In this document: piece after piece, positions 31,701 through 44,184 of the stretch
Layout of the letters: each line of letters starts with the position of its first letter
Position numbering within the stretch: position 1 is the first letter of the stretch
From: Charina bottae
Taxonomy: Eukaryota > Chordata > Lepidosauria > Squamata > Charinaidae
DNA: 64,000 bases
Direction of reading: 5' to 3'
Assembly: GCA_023362775.1 (NCBI GenBank)
Contig: JALMGJ010000008.1
Coordinates: 17,768,001 to 17,832,000 of the forward strand
The notes under the pieces: generated by a model
The model's database searches: none
What the model was told of the DNA's origin: nothing
What the model saw: only the letters and a program-made list of their open reading frames with translations
Program-made: the position numbers and the translations under genes

Positions 31701-33840
31701 CCTCTGTTTTTTTAAATTTCTTGGACAGAGTACTCCAAAAACTTTTAATGCTGCCAGACACTGATAATTACCTTATATGGTGATTCTCAAAAAGCACTAC
31801 ATCATTTTTTCTTAATACAGAGAAAAAGAAAAGATTTAAGTATTGAAATTCTAGTCTTTGTAATATTGTTTTTGAATGTTAGAGGAGGAAATGCAATCCA
31901 AAGCCTGCATAACTGTTATTAAAAAAACCCAACTACATATAAATTGTAGATTTTGACCTACTTTATGTATAATCTCTAAATTACCTTGACAGTGTTAAAG
32001 GAACAACAGCAAATGATACATACAAATTAAAAACAAATATTCTGCTATTCATTCATAATCTGTCTACTTACAATTTCTAATATGTATGCTCTGTTCATAA
32101 ACTATGAAGAAGATACCTTCAGGTGAGACCTGTGGGTTTTCAACACACACGCATACACACACACAGGCATCCAAAAGCCACAGTGGCATCAAAATGATGT
32201 AATGTGTATAATGAACCCATTATGTAAATGATCCAAATTATGTAATTGGATCACTTTGTGCATGCATATATATAATTTGTGTCATTTGTATGATGACCTC
32301 ATTGTGCAAACAATGTCACTTGCTGCTCCATGGATGCCCATGTACAGTATACACATATAAACACAACCATGTGTATACAGCACTGGATGTTCTCCAGATG
32401 TCTTTGAGTACTGGGGATTAGATTATATCGGGAGGGTGCCAATTTTACCAAATCAGTTGCAGATGATGAAACTATAATTAATAAATGAGATATAAGGAAA
32501 CAGCATATAACATACACAATGGAATGGAATAGAGGGAGCATTCAAAATTCTACCTTACAGTCTTGAAAACTGATAGAATTATGAAATAATGGGAAAGATA
32601 AATAGACTACATTGTAATTAATTTCAGCCTTGGCAAGAGCACAGTCTAATTCTAGGTTAATTTAATGTTCCTGGAATAGTTTCAAAATGCTGACTTTATC
32701 TGCTGTAGACAGTTGATCTGTGTTTCTCCTTCACAACAGTGTGTTTAGCAAAGGAAGTTACACATGAACACATCCTTTGGATAACATATGGGGAATCATA
32801 TCTATTCTTTCAAGGGGAAATTGAAAGAAATGGAAGAAGAATTAATGTTAAGGAAAACAAATCTCTCTGTATTTTTCCAAAATAATAAGAATTAGAATAG
32901 TTGTCTGAAACTTTACCAAAACTTCTCACATGTCTGTTTATTTGAGATTCTTCAAATGTATGTGGTTTGAGTTGAACAGAAAGAACCCAATTTATAAAAA
33001 TTTAATTTGGCTAAGGCTTACATTGGCTGTCTGAAGGGGCAGCAAAGGGAACTGTAAAAAATAAGGCTTCTGGAAACCTTAAGAGTTTATCCAAAGTTTT
33101 GAGGTAGGTGCTTTCAATTTCAGGCCATAATATGTCATTCCATGCAGCAAACAAAAAGTACTGACATAACACAGGGTTATTATTTGGTCTGGAATAACCT
33201 ACTAATGGAAAGTTCCTCACACTGCTTTTTTTTTGGGGGGGGGGGCTGCCTCCTTTCCCCCTTCACATTACAATCCATCCATTCAGCAGGATGGCTGCAG
33301 TATTTTCAGGAGAGAGCTAGACATGCTACTGTGAGGAGATGGAATAACCACCTATATCAGCTCAGTTATATGCAGCTAAACCTGAATCCAAACCAATGAA
33401 AGCATATGGTGCGGTGTCTTCATATAAATGAATTGAGTACTTTCTACAGATATTCTGGTAAACAAATACAGGTCAGGGCATAGCCTACTTTGTCCTTCTC
33501 CACACACACTATGTATATCTGGTTAGGAACTCTTTAAAAGGCTTAAAAGGCACTTCAGGAAAATGACTTAAGTTATGTTAGAAAATGAAATGCAAAAACA
33601 TGGAGACTATTTTGCCTTCCACAAAGCATTTGAAAGTAAATAAATAAAATACTTAGATCTGAAAGAGGTAACCATTTTGCAGCTAATGGTTATACTTTCC
33701 CCCCTGTAAATATTACTTTGGTCACTGAAAGCTACAGGAGGCATGGCGGTAATTAGGATAATCTTTGGAGGGGGTGGGCCTGAATCTTATTGCATGGGGA
33801 AGGCATGAAGATTATTTTAAATATTCATAGGTGAATTAAG
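28714..33840. other. Long stretch with almost no recognisable repeats
   Basis: About 5.1 kb of AT-rich DNA in which I recognise only a short TG run near 28842 and an L2-like tail scrap near 30765-30830. No open frame above 90 codons looks coding. TAAT-rich blocks occur at about 29690-29900. It is the quietest tract of the window. Confidence 0.45.
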
Positions 33841-34085
33841 CCTGTCAATCCAGTGGCAGTACCTAGCTGATCTTGGCAGAACTCAAAAAACTAAGCAGGG
33901 TCAGACTGGTTAGTATTTGGATGGAGAAGGCTCTAATGCTGGGAAAGGTGGAAGGAAAGAGAAGATGAGGATGACCAGCAGCGAGGTGGATGGACTCAGT
34001 TACAGTGGTGATGAGTGTACTGTTGGAAGACCTGAAAGACCAGGTTAGGGACAGATTGTCCTGGAGAAAATCTATATGAGTACCA
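33841..34085 (+). mobile_element. 5S rRNA-headed retroposon with LINE-coding tail
   Basis: The head matches 5S rRNA over the internal promoter region: 'ctgatcttgg', 'actaagcagggtc' and 'ctggttagtatttggatgg'. About 15 extra bases sit between the first two blocks. The 3' half, in one frame, reads ARWMDSVTVVM and LLEDLKDQVRDRLSWRKSI, the type of C-terminus seen in RTE-like LINE proteins (GRP..RWMD). 5S-derived SINEs are known in squamates; this looks like one with a LINE-derived tail. Confidence 0.7.
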
Positions 34086-34391
34086 TTTTGAGATTCATTA
34101 ATTGGTTAGAGAAAAATGTCACTGTATCATTGGTTTAAATAACTCATTGGTTTAAATAGTTCAGTACTGTGTATGTTAACTAGCAGTTGAAATTTCTCCA
34201 GGATGTCAAGATCAATTCTTCCTTTACAAAGGCTAGAAAGAAAAATGGCATGAAGCCCTTTATTCACCATTGAGAAGCAATCTATTCATTAGCTTTCTAC
34301 TTGAAATTATTTACATTACCTTTATATCCTATCTTATATCCGATCTAAGAGCTCAAAGTTTCCTTTATTCACAGAATGTTGTGGGAGATTG
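34086..34391. other. Unannotated DNA
   Basis: Nothing recognised. Confidence 0.3.
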
Positions 34392-34401
34392 AGAAATAGT
34401 A

Positions 34402-34735
34402 GGTAAAGGTAAAGGTTCCCCCCGCACAGTTGTGCAGTCGTGTCCGACTCTAGGGGCCGGTGCTCATCTCCGTTTGTTAGCCGAAGAGCCAGCATTGTCC
34501 GAAGACATTTCCACGGTCATGTGGCCGCATGACGCACGTGGAATGCTGTTACCTACCCACCGAAGTGGTACCTATTAATCTACTTGCATTTGCATGCTTT
34601 CGAATTGCTAGGTTGGCAAGAGCTGGGGCGAGTGCGGGAGCTCACTCCGCACGCAGGGCTAGGGATTCGAACCTCCGAACTTGCGATCTTCCGATCGACA
34701 AGCCTGGCGTCTTACCCGCTGAGCCACCACGCCTA
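34402..34735 (-). mobile_element. Sauria-type SINE, full length
   Basis: Reverse complement of the family described at 2272, starting with the AGGTAA repeat end and finishing with the head 'gagccaccacgcc'. Target duplication agaaatagta at 34392-34401 and 34741-34750. Confidence 0.88.
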
Positions 34736-34814
34736 TTACTAGAAATAGTAATTAGTCAAAAATCATCCAGAGAACTCCAGACTTCAGAGGGGAATTTCAC
34801 TCTTCCCTGGTCAC

Positions 34815-34910
34815 CGCCATTTATTTATTTATTTGTTTGTTTGTTTGTTTGTTTGTTTGTTCAATTTATTCCCTGCCCATCTCCCATGCAAGGGACTCTT
34901 ATGTGATTTA
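34815..34910 (-). repeat. (TTTA)n(TTTG)n with L2-type tail
   Basis: Three TTTA units and about eight TTTG units, then 'ttccctgcccatctcccatg' and 'gggactct', the minus-strand L2 tail. The microsatellite replaces the usual AAAT tail repeat. Confidence 0.7.
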
Positions 34911-37417
34911 TTATACTCTACTGGTCCTCTGTCATCATACTGTATGTCATAAAAAGAAATAAATGCATATGGGGACAAAATGAAATAACTTTAAATGAGA
35001 GAGAGAGAAAATCTCAAGCAATGCTCATCATACAATCATTTTACCAACACTCCAGATTGCAGGCAGACAGCTTATTTCTGGAAAACACCAGGCTGCCAGC
35101 TTCTGCTTGAGTATGTCTAATCTGAGGTTCTACATAATGTTTTTGATGAGTTCCTCCTCTCAGTTTCTTCATATAGGAAGATTAAAATGATGGATTGGTA
35201 TTTACTAGGAGCAAGGCTTTTTCACAGCAGACCTGCTATGCTAGATCTGTCATCTGAGAGAGATCCACAAAACCGCTTTCATTCTGAATTGTTTTAGAAG
35301 CATTAAACAAAGTGATTTTGAATCTGGCTAGTTCTATTCAACCATACTACAGTTTTTTTTTTAAATGATGCTGCCATTTGATTTCTGGCATTTGTTGGGT
35401 TTTCAATTGTATTTTTAATTATGTTCAGTTATCGTAGTGATGCTGCCCTGCTGAACTACTGTGAAAGTTTTTTGATAATAAAGTTGTCTGAAATAAATAA
35501 GATCAAAAAGGGCATGAGTGCTCTGTAGGCATTGCCATACTGCATCCTAATTCTCATGCCATTCTTCATTCAAATAGAGAGGATGTGGTTAAGTTGTGAG
35601 CACGACATTCTCCTAATAGCCAATTTTGCAGCCTTGTGTAATACTAACCCACAGACTCCAGTTTAAAGCATAACAATTTCATGAATATGACTTTTAAATC
35701 CTCTTGAGGATGTTTTTATTACTGTTAATATTGTTGCTTGATGTTGCTCTGTCTTTCCTCTTTAGGAGAGGGATGAAATGACAAATAAAATTGAGAATTT
35801 TTAGTTGCAACTTGAAGACACTAGATGGCACCAGAAAGGTGAAAATAAGACAAGAAACTCTAGGTTAAGGACGTCTGTGTATGCGCCTTTAAGTTATTTG
35901 AGACTACAAATAAGCAAATTTAGAAGATTTTTATCTACCCTCTGGAGTGACTATTTCTGATTAACTTGACCTTTTCCCTTGACAATCTGCATCCTTCCAG
36001 AGCCAAGTGTAATACCTTTATATTTGCACAAGCAGAAAATGAGATGATTTCTTTTTTTACTGTGCTTATACTATCTATGTATACCCATGGTGCCATAAAT
36101 ACAATTGGCTAATGTTTATGAATAAAATAAAATTAACTGTTAATATAATATCCAGCTGCCACGATCATCCTGTCTTGAATAAATGTGGAAATGTTGGACG
36201 TTATCTGGGTAGAACATAGGAAAGTTCCATTTTATACAGTTCTTGAGTCTACACTTCTAAAGATAATGATCAAAAGCATTTCTCAGCTGATGTTATATAT
36301 TCCAATATATGACATACATTTGGCAAATAAACATGCCATTCCATTATTTTCCCAAATTGTGAACCAAAACCTACAACATAAATAACATGAGAACATTAAA
36401 AAGCCCCTACTCCCCCAGACTTAAAATATGCTACCTATATATTTATCTATTGGAGACACTAACATTTTATGACATAAATTGTCTGTAAAGGACAGGTGCT
36501 TTTACATACTTGAGTGATAAATACTAAGGTAGAAACCAGGTTTCTCCAATTATATAAGTAACTGTATGTAGTCTGCTAGCTACACAAGTACATTCATAAT
36601 GCCCACTGGACAAAAGAAAAAGAGTGAAAAAAAGAGATTCAGCAAAGGTGCTTATTGTTTTCCTATTTTTTCTTTAAGACTAATATGTCTTCAAAAAGTG
36701 TCTGTTTCCCATTAATTGATCTTGTGTTGCAACTGCTGCCTCCCACTAGGATTTCCATTTAAGAGTGATGCTGTTGGCTAAGCAAAGTTGTATGGGAAAC
36801 AAAGTAAACAGGGTGGAGTTCTGTTATTTAGAAAAATGTAAACAGTATACAAAACAATGACTTTAAATAAAGGATGAGGGAACTCTCTTTACTGAGCCAA
36901 GAAATAGATGTTGACTTGGTGCTGTAATTTAATTCCATGCATGGAATTAAACCTAAAGACATTAAATTCAGTGTGAGACTAAGGAAAACAACAAGCAAAA
37001 GAGTTTTTTCAAGTTAACATTGAGAAAGGTAACATTGAACAAAGGCAACTCTATTGAGAACTATTTTCCATCACTGCTTATTAAGTGAAACTTAAGACAG
37101 AGTGTTATACCTGAAGCTGTATTCTAACGTTTCAGGGGTTTGAAAAATGATCAATTTTTAACTTACAGCCAAAGCAATTAGTTAAAAAAACAACTGCTGA
37201 AATCTGAAGTCAATTTTAACCAGTTTGGTTTCCAAACAATATGATCAATTAATCCTTTCCACTCTATGTTTAATTCATATACTATAATTAGAGGTGTAGC
37301 CAAGCAGTCTACATTTATGTAGGTTGGAATTCTGAAAAAAAGGACCTTTGTTTGTAAGAAATGCTAAAATTATTTCAGTTATCCTTTTTTTAAAAAAAAC
37401 TTAAGCTCAGCAAATAG
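34911..37417. other. Unannotated AT-rich DNA
   Basis: About 2.5 kb with no recognisable repeat, RNA or coding frame. Confidence 0.4.
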
Positions 37418-37648
37418 AGAGCCAGTTTGGTCTAGTGGTTAAGGCGCTGGGCTGGAAACCAGGAGACTGAGAGTTCTAGTCCCGCCTTAGGCCTGAAAGC
37501 TGGCTGGGTGACCTTGGGTCAGTCACTCCATCTCAGCCCAACTCACCTCCCAGGGTTGTTGTTGTGGGGAAAATAGGAGGAGGAAGGAGTATTAGGTATG
37601 TTCGCCGCCTTGAGTTATTTATAAAAATAATGAAGGTGGGATAAAAAT
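37418..37648 (+). mobile_element. MIR-like (CORE-type) SINE
   Basis: Same head (gagccagtttggtctagtgg) and core as at 3203, with a better kept tRNA-like head. The tail runs directly into the microsatellite that follows. Confidence 0.8.
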
Positions 37649-37672
37649 TATGTATGTATGTATGTATGTATG

Positions 37673-37748
<76 letters not shown>
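37649..37748 (+). repeat. (TATG)n(TA)n(GATA)n(GA)n compound microsatellite
   Basis: Four successive simple repeats in 100 bp, starting exactly at the SINE tail. Confidence 0.95.
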
Positions 37749-37751
<3 letters not shown>

Positions 37752-39400
37752 AATCAACCTTTTGTAGTAACATATGAACATGGATGCCTCTTTGGAATAC
37801 TGAATCTGTGTTCAGCAATTCCACTGCTCATTTATAGCCTTAGATGTTTCCAGTGCTCTGCTTCCTGCATAACGGCAGAATGAAGGACAAAGAGACATTG
37901 GTGATCTTTCTGTCCCCTCCTGGTAGTGCTCTTTAAAATAAATCTTTTTCTTCTGGTGCTATCAATAAGAGAGAATAAATGTAGTCCAACTCAAGTGCTA
38001 AATTTTTGGCAGTTATGGGGTGTGGCAGAAAAGGAACACAGAAAACCCTTTGGCTCTTCAGAGACGTTGAGCCCAATCCCTAACTCCTTCTGTGTCCCCT
38101 GTTATTCTTTCCAAAATCACGAATTTCCACTTCAACCAAAAAAGCTGGCAAGGAGTTGAAAGGATGAATAAGATGTTCAAATTTCCTACAAGGTTAGAGG
38201 GGGCAATCCAACTGAGCTCTAGAGCACTTTATTCAATTATAAGGGGGCCTGGTAGCATGGCAAAATCAGGGATGAAACCGGCATGGGCCCATTTCTCTTT
38301 CATAGGGTAGTATGAATGGGGAACGACTGACTAGGGTGTGAGTATTCAATCAGTTCAGAGTGCATTTTTATTCAAAACTGTCAAAGAAGGGATGGGCCAT
38401 ATTCATATTCATAGTAATTACTGATAAAAAAATTATTTTAGAGGGCAATTCCATCAAGTTCAATGGGATTTACCATCTGTGGTATTTAAGACTGCAGGTC
38501 AAATGTGTGTATCAGTATGTGTGTTTAACTGATTCATATGCTGCTACTAATATGTAAGGAAGTCTCCTATGTAACTTTGTTTGTAATATGGTACTCAGGA
38601 ATGTATGATTTACTTTGTTTTACTTTGAAAAAAGTATAATATTGTATTATTATAATAATACAATAAAACAATATAAAAAGGAAAAAAAAAAGATATAAGG
38701 ATGTTTTTAAATTATGCCTTACAGTCTTAACTATAAATCCCACAAGGACATTTAGGCAAATTCAGGGTAAGTTGTTGATAGCTAGATATGATGGCAACAG
38801 CGGAGGAAATATGACTCTTCTAGCAACTTCAACTAGATGTTGCATTATAGCACAATTTTGTGTATTTTCTTCACAAGTGTACTGCTGCTGCTAAGACTTT
38901 AATTTGGGTTGCTGCTACTTCCATAGCAGGGCAGTTTTCAAGACCTTGCAAAAAAACAAAAATAAATACAGCTTGAATCATTTGATCCTGATTGAGGAGA
39001 TAAGACACATGCAGGCATGCCAATTTTTAGTGCTTGTGGTTTATGGGAAATGGAATTTGGAGAGTAGTTTTCTCTTCCATTTCTGCTTTTTATGGTTTGA
39101 GACATTCAAGGTGACTATGTGTGAAATAGCTCTGTTTTCCATGGCTGTCTTTGAGGCTGTTTTTAGAAATGGCTATACTTAGTTACTTCAATTCACTTAG
39201 TCAATGTACCTATTCCAGGATATTGGGCATTTTACAGAAATAACAAATCAATGCTTTCTTCCCTGTTGCTGGGTGTATACTATTAATTGAATTCATTTAA
39301 AAGGATGAAAAAAGTGTATAATCAAGTCAACAGAAGCCCCTGTCTAGTTTAACATCTGACTTGTAAGGAAAGATCCCATTGTAATAATCTTTAGTTATTC
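37749..39400. other. Unannotated DNA with a palindrome
   Basis: Contains the 24-bp perfect palindrome at 38641-38664, followed by an A-rich run at 38680-38692 that could be the end of an old retroposon. Nothing else recognised. Confidence 0.4.
38641..38664. repeat. 24-bp perfect palindrome
   Basis: Each half is 12 bases of A/T with a single G or C (ATTGTATTATTA and its reverse complement), with no spacer. Confidence 0.9.
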
Positions 39401-39404
39401 TTTT

Positions 39405-39490
39405 AAAACTGGAGTAGGCAACCCTGTATCTTCCAGATCAGTTGGAATTTAACTCGCATCAGCCCATAATCAACATGGCCCTGCCTCTGT
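39405..39490. mobile_element. Degraded MITE-like repeat fragment
   Basis: 'taggcaaccctgtatcttcc' and 'catcagcccataatcaacat' resemble the reptile repeat 'ggcaacctggtgccctccag ... catcagccccagccagcat'. Related to the piece at 2690. Confidence 0.35.
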
Positions 39491-40115
39491 TTTAGAAGAA
39501 TACTTCCACCATTTATATGGTGGGATGTCAGTGCATGTCTATGCATTTCTATTCAGAAGTATATGCTTCTAAATTAGTAAGCTTGTTCCAGGTAAATATG
39601 CATGGGATTTCACCCTAAACATATTTTATTATTTTTACCATTTTCACTGACTACAGAACTGGAGATTCAAGAAATATTGGACATTACTTAGGTCATGTTA
39701 TCATTAGTTTAGGAATTAAATATATGATGCTAAGTGCACTATTGTGAGAGTAAAAAATTTAGGGCTGTAGCTACATAGTAAATTACTGGATGATATGTGA
39801 TATCAGTGGATGAGACAATGGTGCCAAAAGGAGAGATCTAGAGAGTTAAGAGGGCTAAAACTCTGAATGATGCTTGAAGGTTATTAAAAATCATAATAAT
39901 TGAGGTTCAATTGGAATATATTCCACAATATAAAAAAGGGACAGTCAAGTCTAGAAAGAGGCTAGCATGGTTTTCTAGTAATGTCCTGGAAGTTTTAATA
40001 GTTAAGAAGTCTTCCTTCACAAAATGGGTAGACCTGTCCTAATGAAAACAAAAGGAGTGCAAATTCCGGTAAAAACAGTGTAATGTAAATGAAATCAATC
40101 AATCAATCAACATAT
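39491..40115. other. Unannotated DNA
   Basis: Nothing recognised. Confidence 0.3.
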
Positions 40116-40119
40116 TAAA

Positions 40120-41068
40120 GGAGGAGGAGGAGGTTATTTAAATATATTTAAAGCATATTTAAAGCAGAAAACTACCCAGGGAAGTGGCTGGACCATTAGA
40201 CAACAAAGGAGTGAAAGAGATATTTAAGTAGTATGTGGATATCGCAAAGACACCGAATAAATTATTTACATCTGTCTTTACTATAGAAGATATTGAACAT
40301 GATACCTGAGTGTGTATTTACCTTGTCAGGAAAGTAATTAGAACAATTAAAGAACACTGAGGTAACAAGACATTCTAGGATATTATGAAGGGACTACAGA
40401 GTAACAAGCTAGGCTACCCTGAGGGCATCTACCCAAGAATTCTTAAAGGACACAAATGTGCATTTCTGATAGCCTAGCAAAAATATGTAACCTATCCCTC
40501 AAATCAGTTTAGTGCCAGAGGACTTTAGAGTAACCATTTTTTTAAAAAAATGATGCAGATAGGTTTAGAAAATTATAGGGCAGTTAGATTAATGACTATT
40601 CCAAACAAATTGGTAGAAATGGTATTCAGAGAAAAAGTAACTAAGTATATAGAAGAATAAGCTTTGTTGTAGAAAAATCAACATAGGTTCTACCAGTGAA
40701 AATTCTGCCTCACCAACCTTTTTGGAGTTTTCTGAGAGTTTCCACAGGCATGGGATGAAAGGGACCCTGTTGACATCGGATCCTTGGACTTTCAAAAAAC
40801 TTCTGACAAACTTCCTTATCAAAAGCTCTTAAATAAACCTAGAAATCCTGGGATAAGAGGAGCCAATCTTTTATACATGCTAAGCAAAGAGTAAGAATAT
40901 GTGGGCAAAAGTAATAAGTGGAATTCCTTAAGAATTCCTCAAGGATCTGTTTTGGGATTAGTGGTTTTTCACTTGTTCATAAATGATCTAGATATAGTGG
41001 TAAGCAGTGAGTTGGCCAGGTTTATGAATGTTACCAAATTACTCAAGGTAATGAAAACCAAAAGTTAT
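40120..41068 (+). mobile_element. Decayed CR1 LINE, RT region
   Basis: Pieces in CR1 order: KSSQHRFYQ and FCLTNLFGVF (motif SQHGF...SCLTNL), VDIGSLDFQKTSDKLPYQKL (motif VDVVYLDFSKAFDTVPH), then IPQGSVLGLVVFHLFINDLD at about 40936-40995 (motif VPQGSVLGPVLFNIFINDLD). The catalytic YADD region has decayed to ARFMNVTKL. Continues after the SINE at 41586. Confidence 0.8.
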
Positions 41069-41585
41069 TATGGGCACGGTAGCTCAGCAGGTTAAACCGC
41101 TGAGCTGTTAGTCTGCCAACCATAAGGTCGGCAGTTCGAATCCGCGTGGCGAGGTGAGCTCTCGTCACTAGCCCTAGCTCTCTGCCAACCCAGCGATTCG
41201 AAAGCTAAATAGCAAGTAGATAAATGGGTACCATTCACGTGGTGCAATATGCTGGCATCCTGTCGGGGAGTCGCCTCGGAACCGAAGACGAAGATGAAGA
41301 TCTGGAGAAGCCCGTGGATGGCGGCTGAGGACGGCGGCAGAGGACGACGGATCTCAATTACAACTTCCAGGATGTCAGCAGCCGGCTCCGAAAGCGAGGC
41401 ATTCTGGGGCTTGTAGTTCCGATGCCTGGAAAAAGAAGAGCCGGTTCCCTCACCCCCTCCCTAATCGCGCGGGTACTGTAATATATGATATGATTGTATA
41501 AATTGAATTTACATGATTGTAAGCTGCCTAGAGCCCTCCATTAGGGAGGGGATAGGTGGGGTATAAATAAGATAAATAAATAAAT
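41069..41585 (+). mobile_element. SINE with Sauria-like head and L2-type tail, inserted in the CR1
   Basis: The tRNA-like head has 'ggtagctcagcagg' and the B-box-like 'gcagttcgaatcc'. The middle ('ccaacccagcgattcgaaag', 'gcaagtagataaatgggtac') follows the Sauria SINE. After that the sequence departs: a GC-rich segment (41250-41480), then the L2-type end 'gtaagctgcctagagccctc', 'ggataggtggggtataaat' and AAAT repeats. ATTATG flanks it on both sides. About 515 bp, longer than the Sauria copies. Confidence 0.65.
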
Positions 41586-42655
41586 TATGAAGAGTACCAG
41601 ACGTACAGTATCTCTTTAAACTGGGTAGATGGTAAACCAAACAGCAAATATGGCTCAGTTTAAATAAGTGCAAAGTGATACAGGTTAGAATGAAATACCA
41701 TAACACTACATATTCATTGATGGGTGTGAGTTGTCTGTAACTAAGCATGAAAAGATCATGGGATCATAGATCAATGAAATTGTTGACTCAGTGAAGCAGC
41801 AAATTCCATGCTGGGGATTTAGGAATGGGATATAAAACAAAATTATCAACTTTATAATGACCTTACAGAAATCTATGGTACATCTTTATCTGGCCATCAT
41901 AGTTCTGGCCATCATAGTAGAAAAAGTGCCGAAGAAGCCGATTAAAATGATAAAGTGGCTAAAATACCTGCTTTATGAGAACAGGCCAGAATGTTTAGGA
42001 TTCATTAATTTAGGAAAAATGGTGACTAGCAGAGAACCTGATTGAAGTATAAAACCATTCTGTTTCTTAGTTCTAGGGAAGTAGCTTACACTGGTAATAA
42101 TAGTGACAATAACATTCTGTATTATTCCTTTAGCTTGTGTTCAGACTTTTATTTTTAAACAGTTTGTTAATTGTTTCGTTCTATACTGGTCTTTGACCAA
42201 AATAAACATTGACTTTACTTGAGTTAAAACCATGTATGACATGTATAAAGTGAACAGGGAGATGTTTTTCTTTTTTTTCTGAAAATACTAGTATCCATAC
42301 AGTGAAGCTGACTGGAAGGATATTTAGAACATACAAAAAAAAAATAATTCTTCACATAGTATATAATTGCCACAAGACATGCTGATCATCACTAACTTGG
42401 ATATGTTTAAAAAGGAGCGAAAGAAATTCATGGAGGACAGGTTTATCAAGGACTATTAGTCCTAAAGACACAGTGCTGTGGGCAGCAATGCCTCCAAATA
42501 TTGGTTGCAGGAAAATAATGGCAGAACAGAATATGTCTCCATTTCCTGCCTGTCAGCACCACAGAAGCATCTTGGTTGACCACTATGAAAAACAAACTCC
42601 TGCATGAGGATTACCCTTGGTCTGATCCAGCAGGGCTTATATCCTAGTTTATAGC
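41586..42655 (+). mobile_element. Decayed CR1 LINE, C-terminal part and 3' end
   Basis: After the SINE, 'aataagtgcaaagtgataca' and 'taacactacatattcattga' parallel the CR1 text around NKCKVMHFG and the following lines. The 3' end at 42310-42650 carries the family's typical end, '..aaacaaactcctgcatgagg' and 'cttggtctgatccagcaggg'. Confidence 0.7.
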
Positions 42656-44114
42656 CTTTACCTCCTGATATAAAGATTATTATTTACACTATGTGAAGAT
42701 GAGTGGAATTACCTGAACCTCTCTTTCTCAGGCTTTAACTAATTTTAACAACTTGTTCCTTTGCTACTTTACCTTTTGAAAACTCAGTTATGTTTGCCAG
42801 GTCTTATTTGAATGTCTAGTGCTCATATCCCCATGAAGATCTTATAAAGAAAAACAGAAAATGAAAAAGTTTTCTAGATGGCCAGCCTGCAAGATTTATA
42901 TGAGGATAGTATAAAATAACAATAAAGCAGCACTGAAATACAGTTCAGATCTGGAAACAGCCAGGGTAAGAATGACAGAAGCTTGGATTCATGCTCGAAG
43001 ACTAACGGCCTGCCAAGCTGAACATAGCTTGCCAACCATGTAGAACAGCCTGTCAGGGCTTCATAGACTTTCCTAATTTTGAAGTCCTAGTAGGGTAGCA
43101 AAAATAGTCTGTAATTCATGACTAGAGAAGTGTATCAGTCATGGTACGAATATGTAACATGCTTCATTGGAGGATAGGGCTCTGGAGGTGGCTATCATTA
43201 TTCCTGTCTTTCAAAAGGGCCTTGTAGCATGATGGGACATTTTGAGAAATTCCAGTGGTAATCCCAGTTGTCTTACACTGTTGTCATATAAGCTTGAGGA
43301 AGACTACCAACATATAACAGGATTCATAAAACGATATATTGTTCAGGTTTCTCAACCTGCAGTGAGCCCTGGACTCCATTCTTATTCAGAATGAATATAG
43401 CCCAGTAACACAGCTGTGTTTAGATTGTATAAACATATGCAGCACTGAAATACCAGTAATAGGAATGATTATTGGTAATACATCTATTCAATTTCTTGTA
43501 GACATTTTAAGAGTTGGCTTCAGTGGTCTTCTACAGGAATCTAAAAGGTATAATTTTGTAACAAATGATACTGATGACATGTAGATATTTTCTCTGTCAT
43601 GAATAAGTCTGAAGATCTCATTGAACATAACTATGTATGTCTGTGCATTTTTCCCCAGCAGTATTATGGCAAAGATAATATGGTCATGCATTAATGAAGT
43701 TATGCAAGTAAGTTGCTGTTTCTTAATTAGCCTCGCACAATCAAAAGGGAAATTACAAAGAATCTGACCCATTTTCTTCAACTCAAGAATACAGTTTTAC
43801 TCTTGGCAAATATACTCCCTACAGATCTTTGCCCACCAGGCGTTCCAAGCAGATGGTAGTACCTCCTTATGGCTGCATTATAAGGAATTGCCAAGAATTC
43901 CTACTAATTCATTAATTATGTTTCTGAAGCTATGTTTTGGCATTTTAAATGCAGCTAATTATGTGCAGATTCTAATTTTATTCTATTTTTCTCTTGTAAT
44001 TAATTATTTCTTCATTATCTACAAGCAGCTTTCTACCCTTCCCCAACAGATGTCTTTTTAGAAAACAGATGTTGTCACTTTCTTAAAAGGCAGCACATCT
44101 GATTCACTGAATGG
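42656..44114. other. Unannotated DNA
   Basis: No repeat or coding content recognised. TAATTA-type motifs cluster at 43900-44010. Confidence 0.4.
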
Positions 44115-44128
44115 AGAGATAGATAGAT

Positions 44129-44184
<56 letters not shown>
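44115..44184 (+). repeat. (GATA)n microsatellite
   Basis: About 17 GATA units with one early interruption. GATA arrays are common in squamates and in snakes are noted on sex chromosomes, but a single array says nothing about location. Confidence 0.95.

Noticed and set aside
33841..33935. 5S rRNA gene
   Set aside because: Only part of 5S is present, with an internal insertion and a LINE-like tail; it is a retroposon head.
44115..44184. GATA array as evidence for a sex chromosome
   Set aside because: GATA arrays are scattered widely in squamate genomes; one array is not informative.
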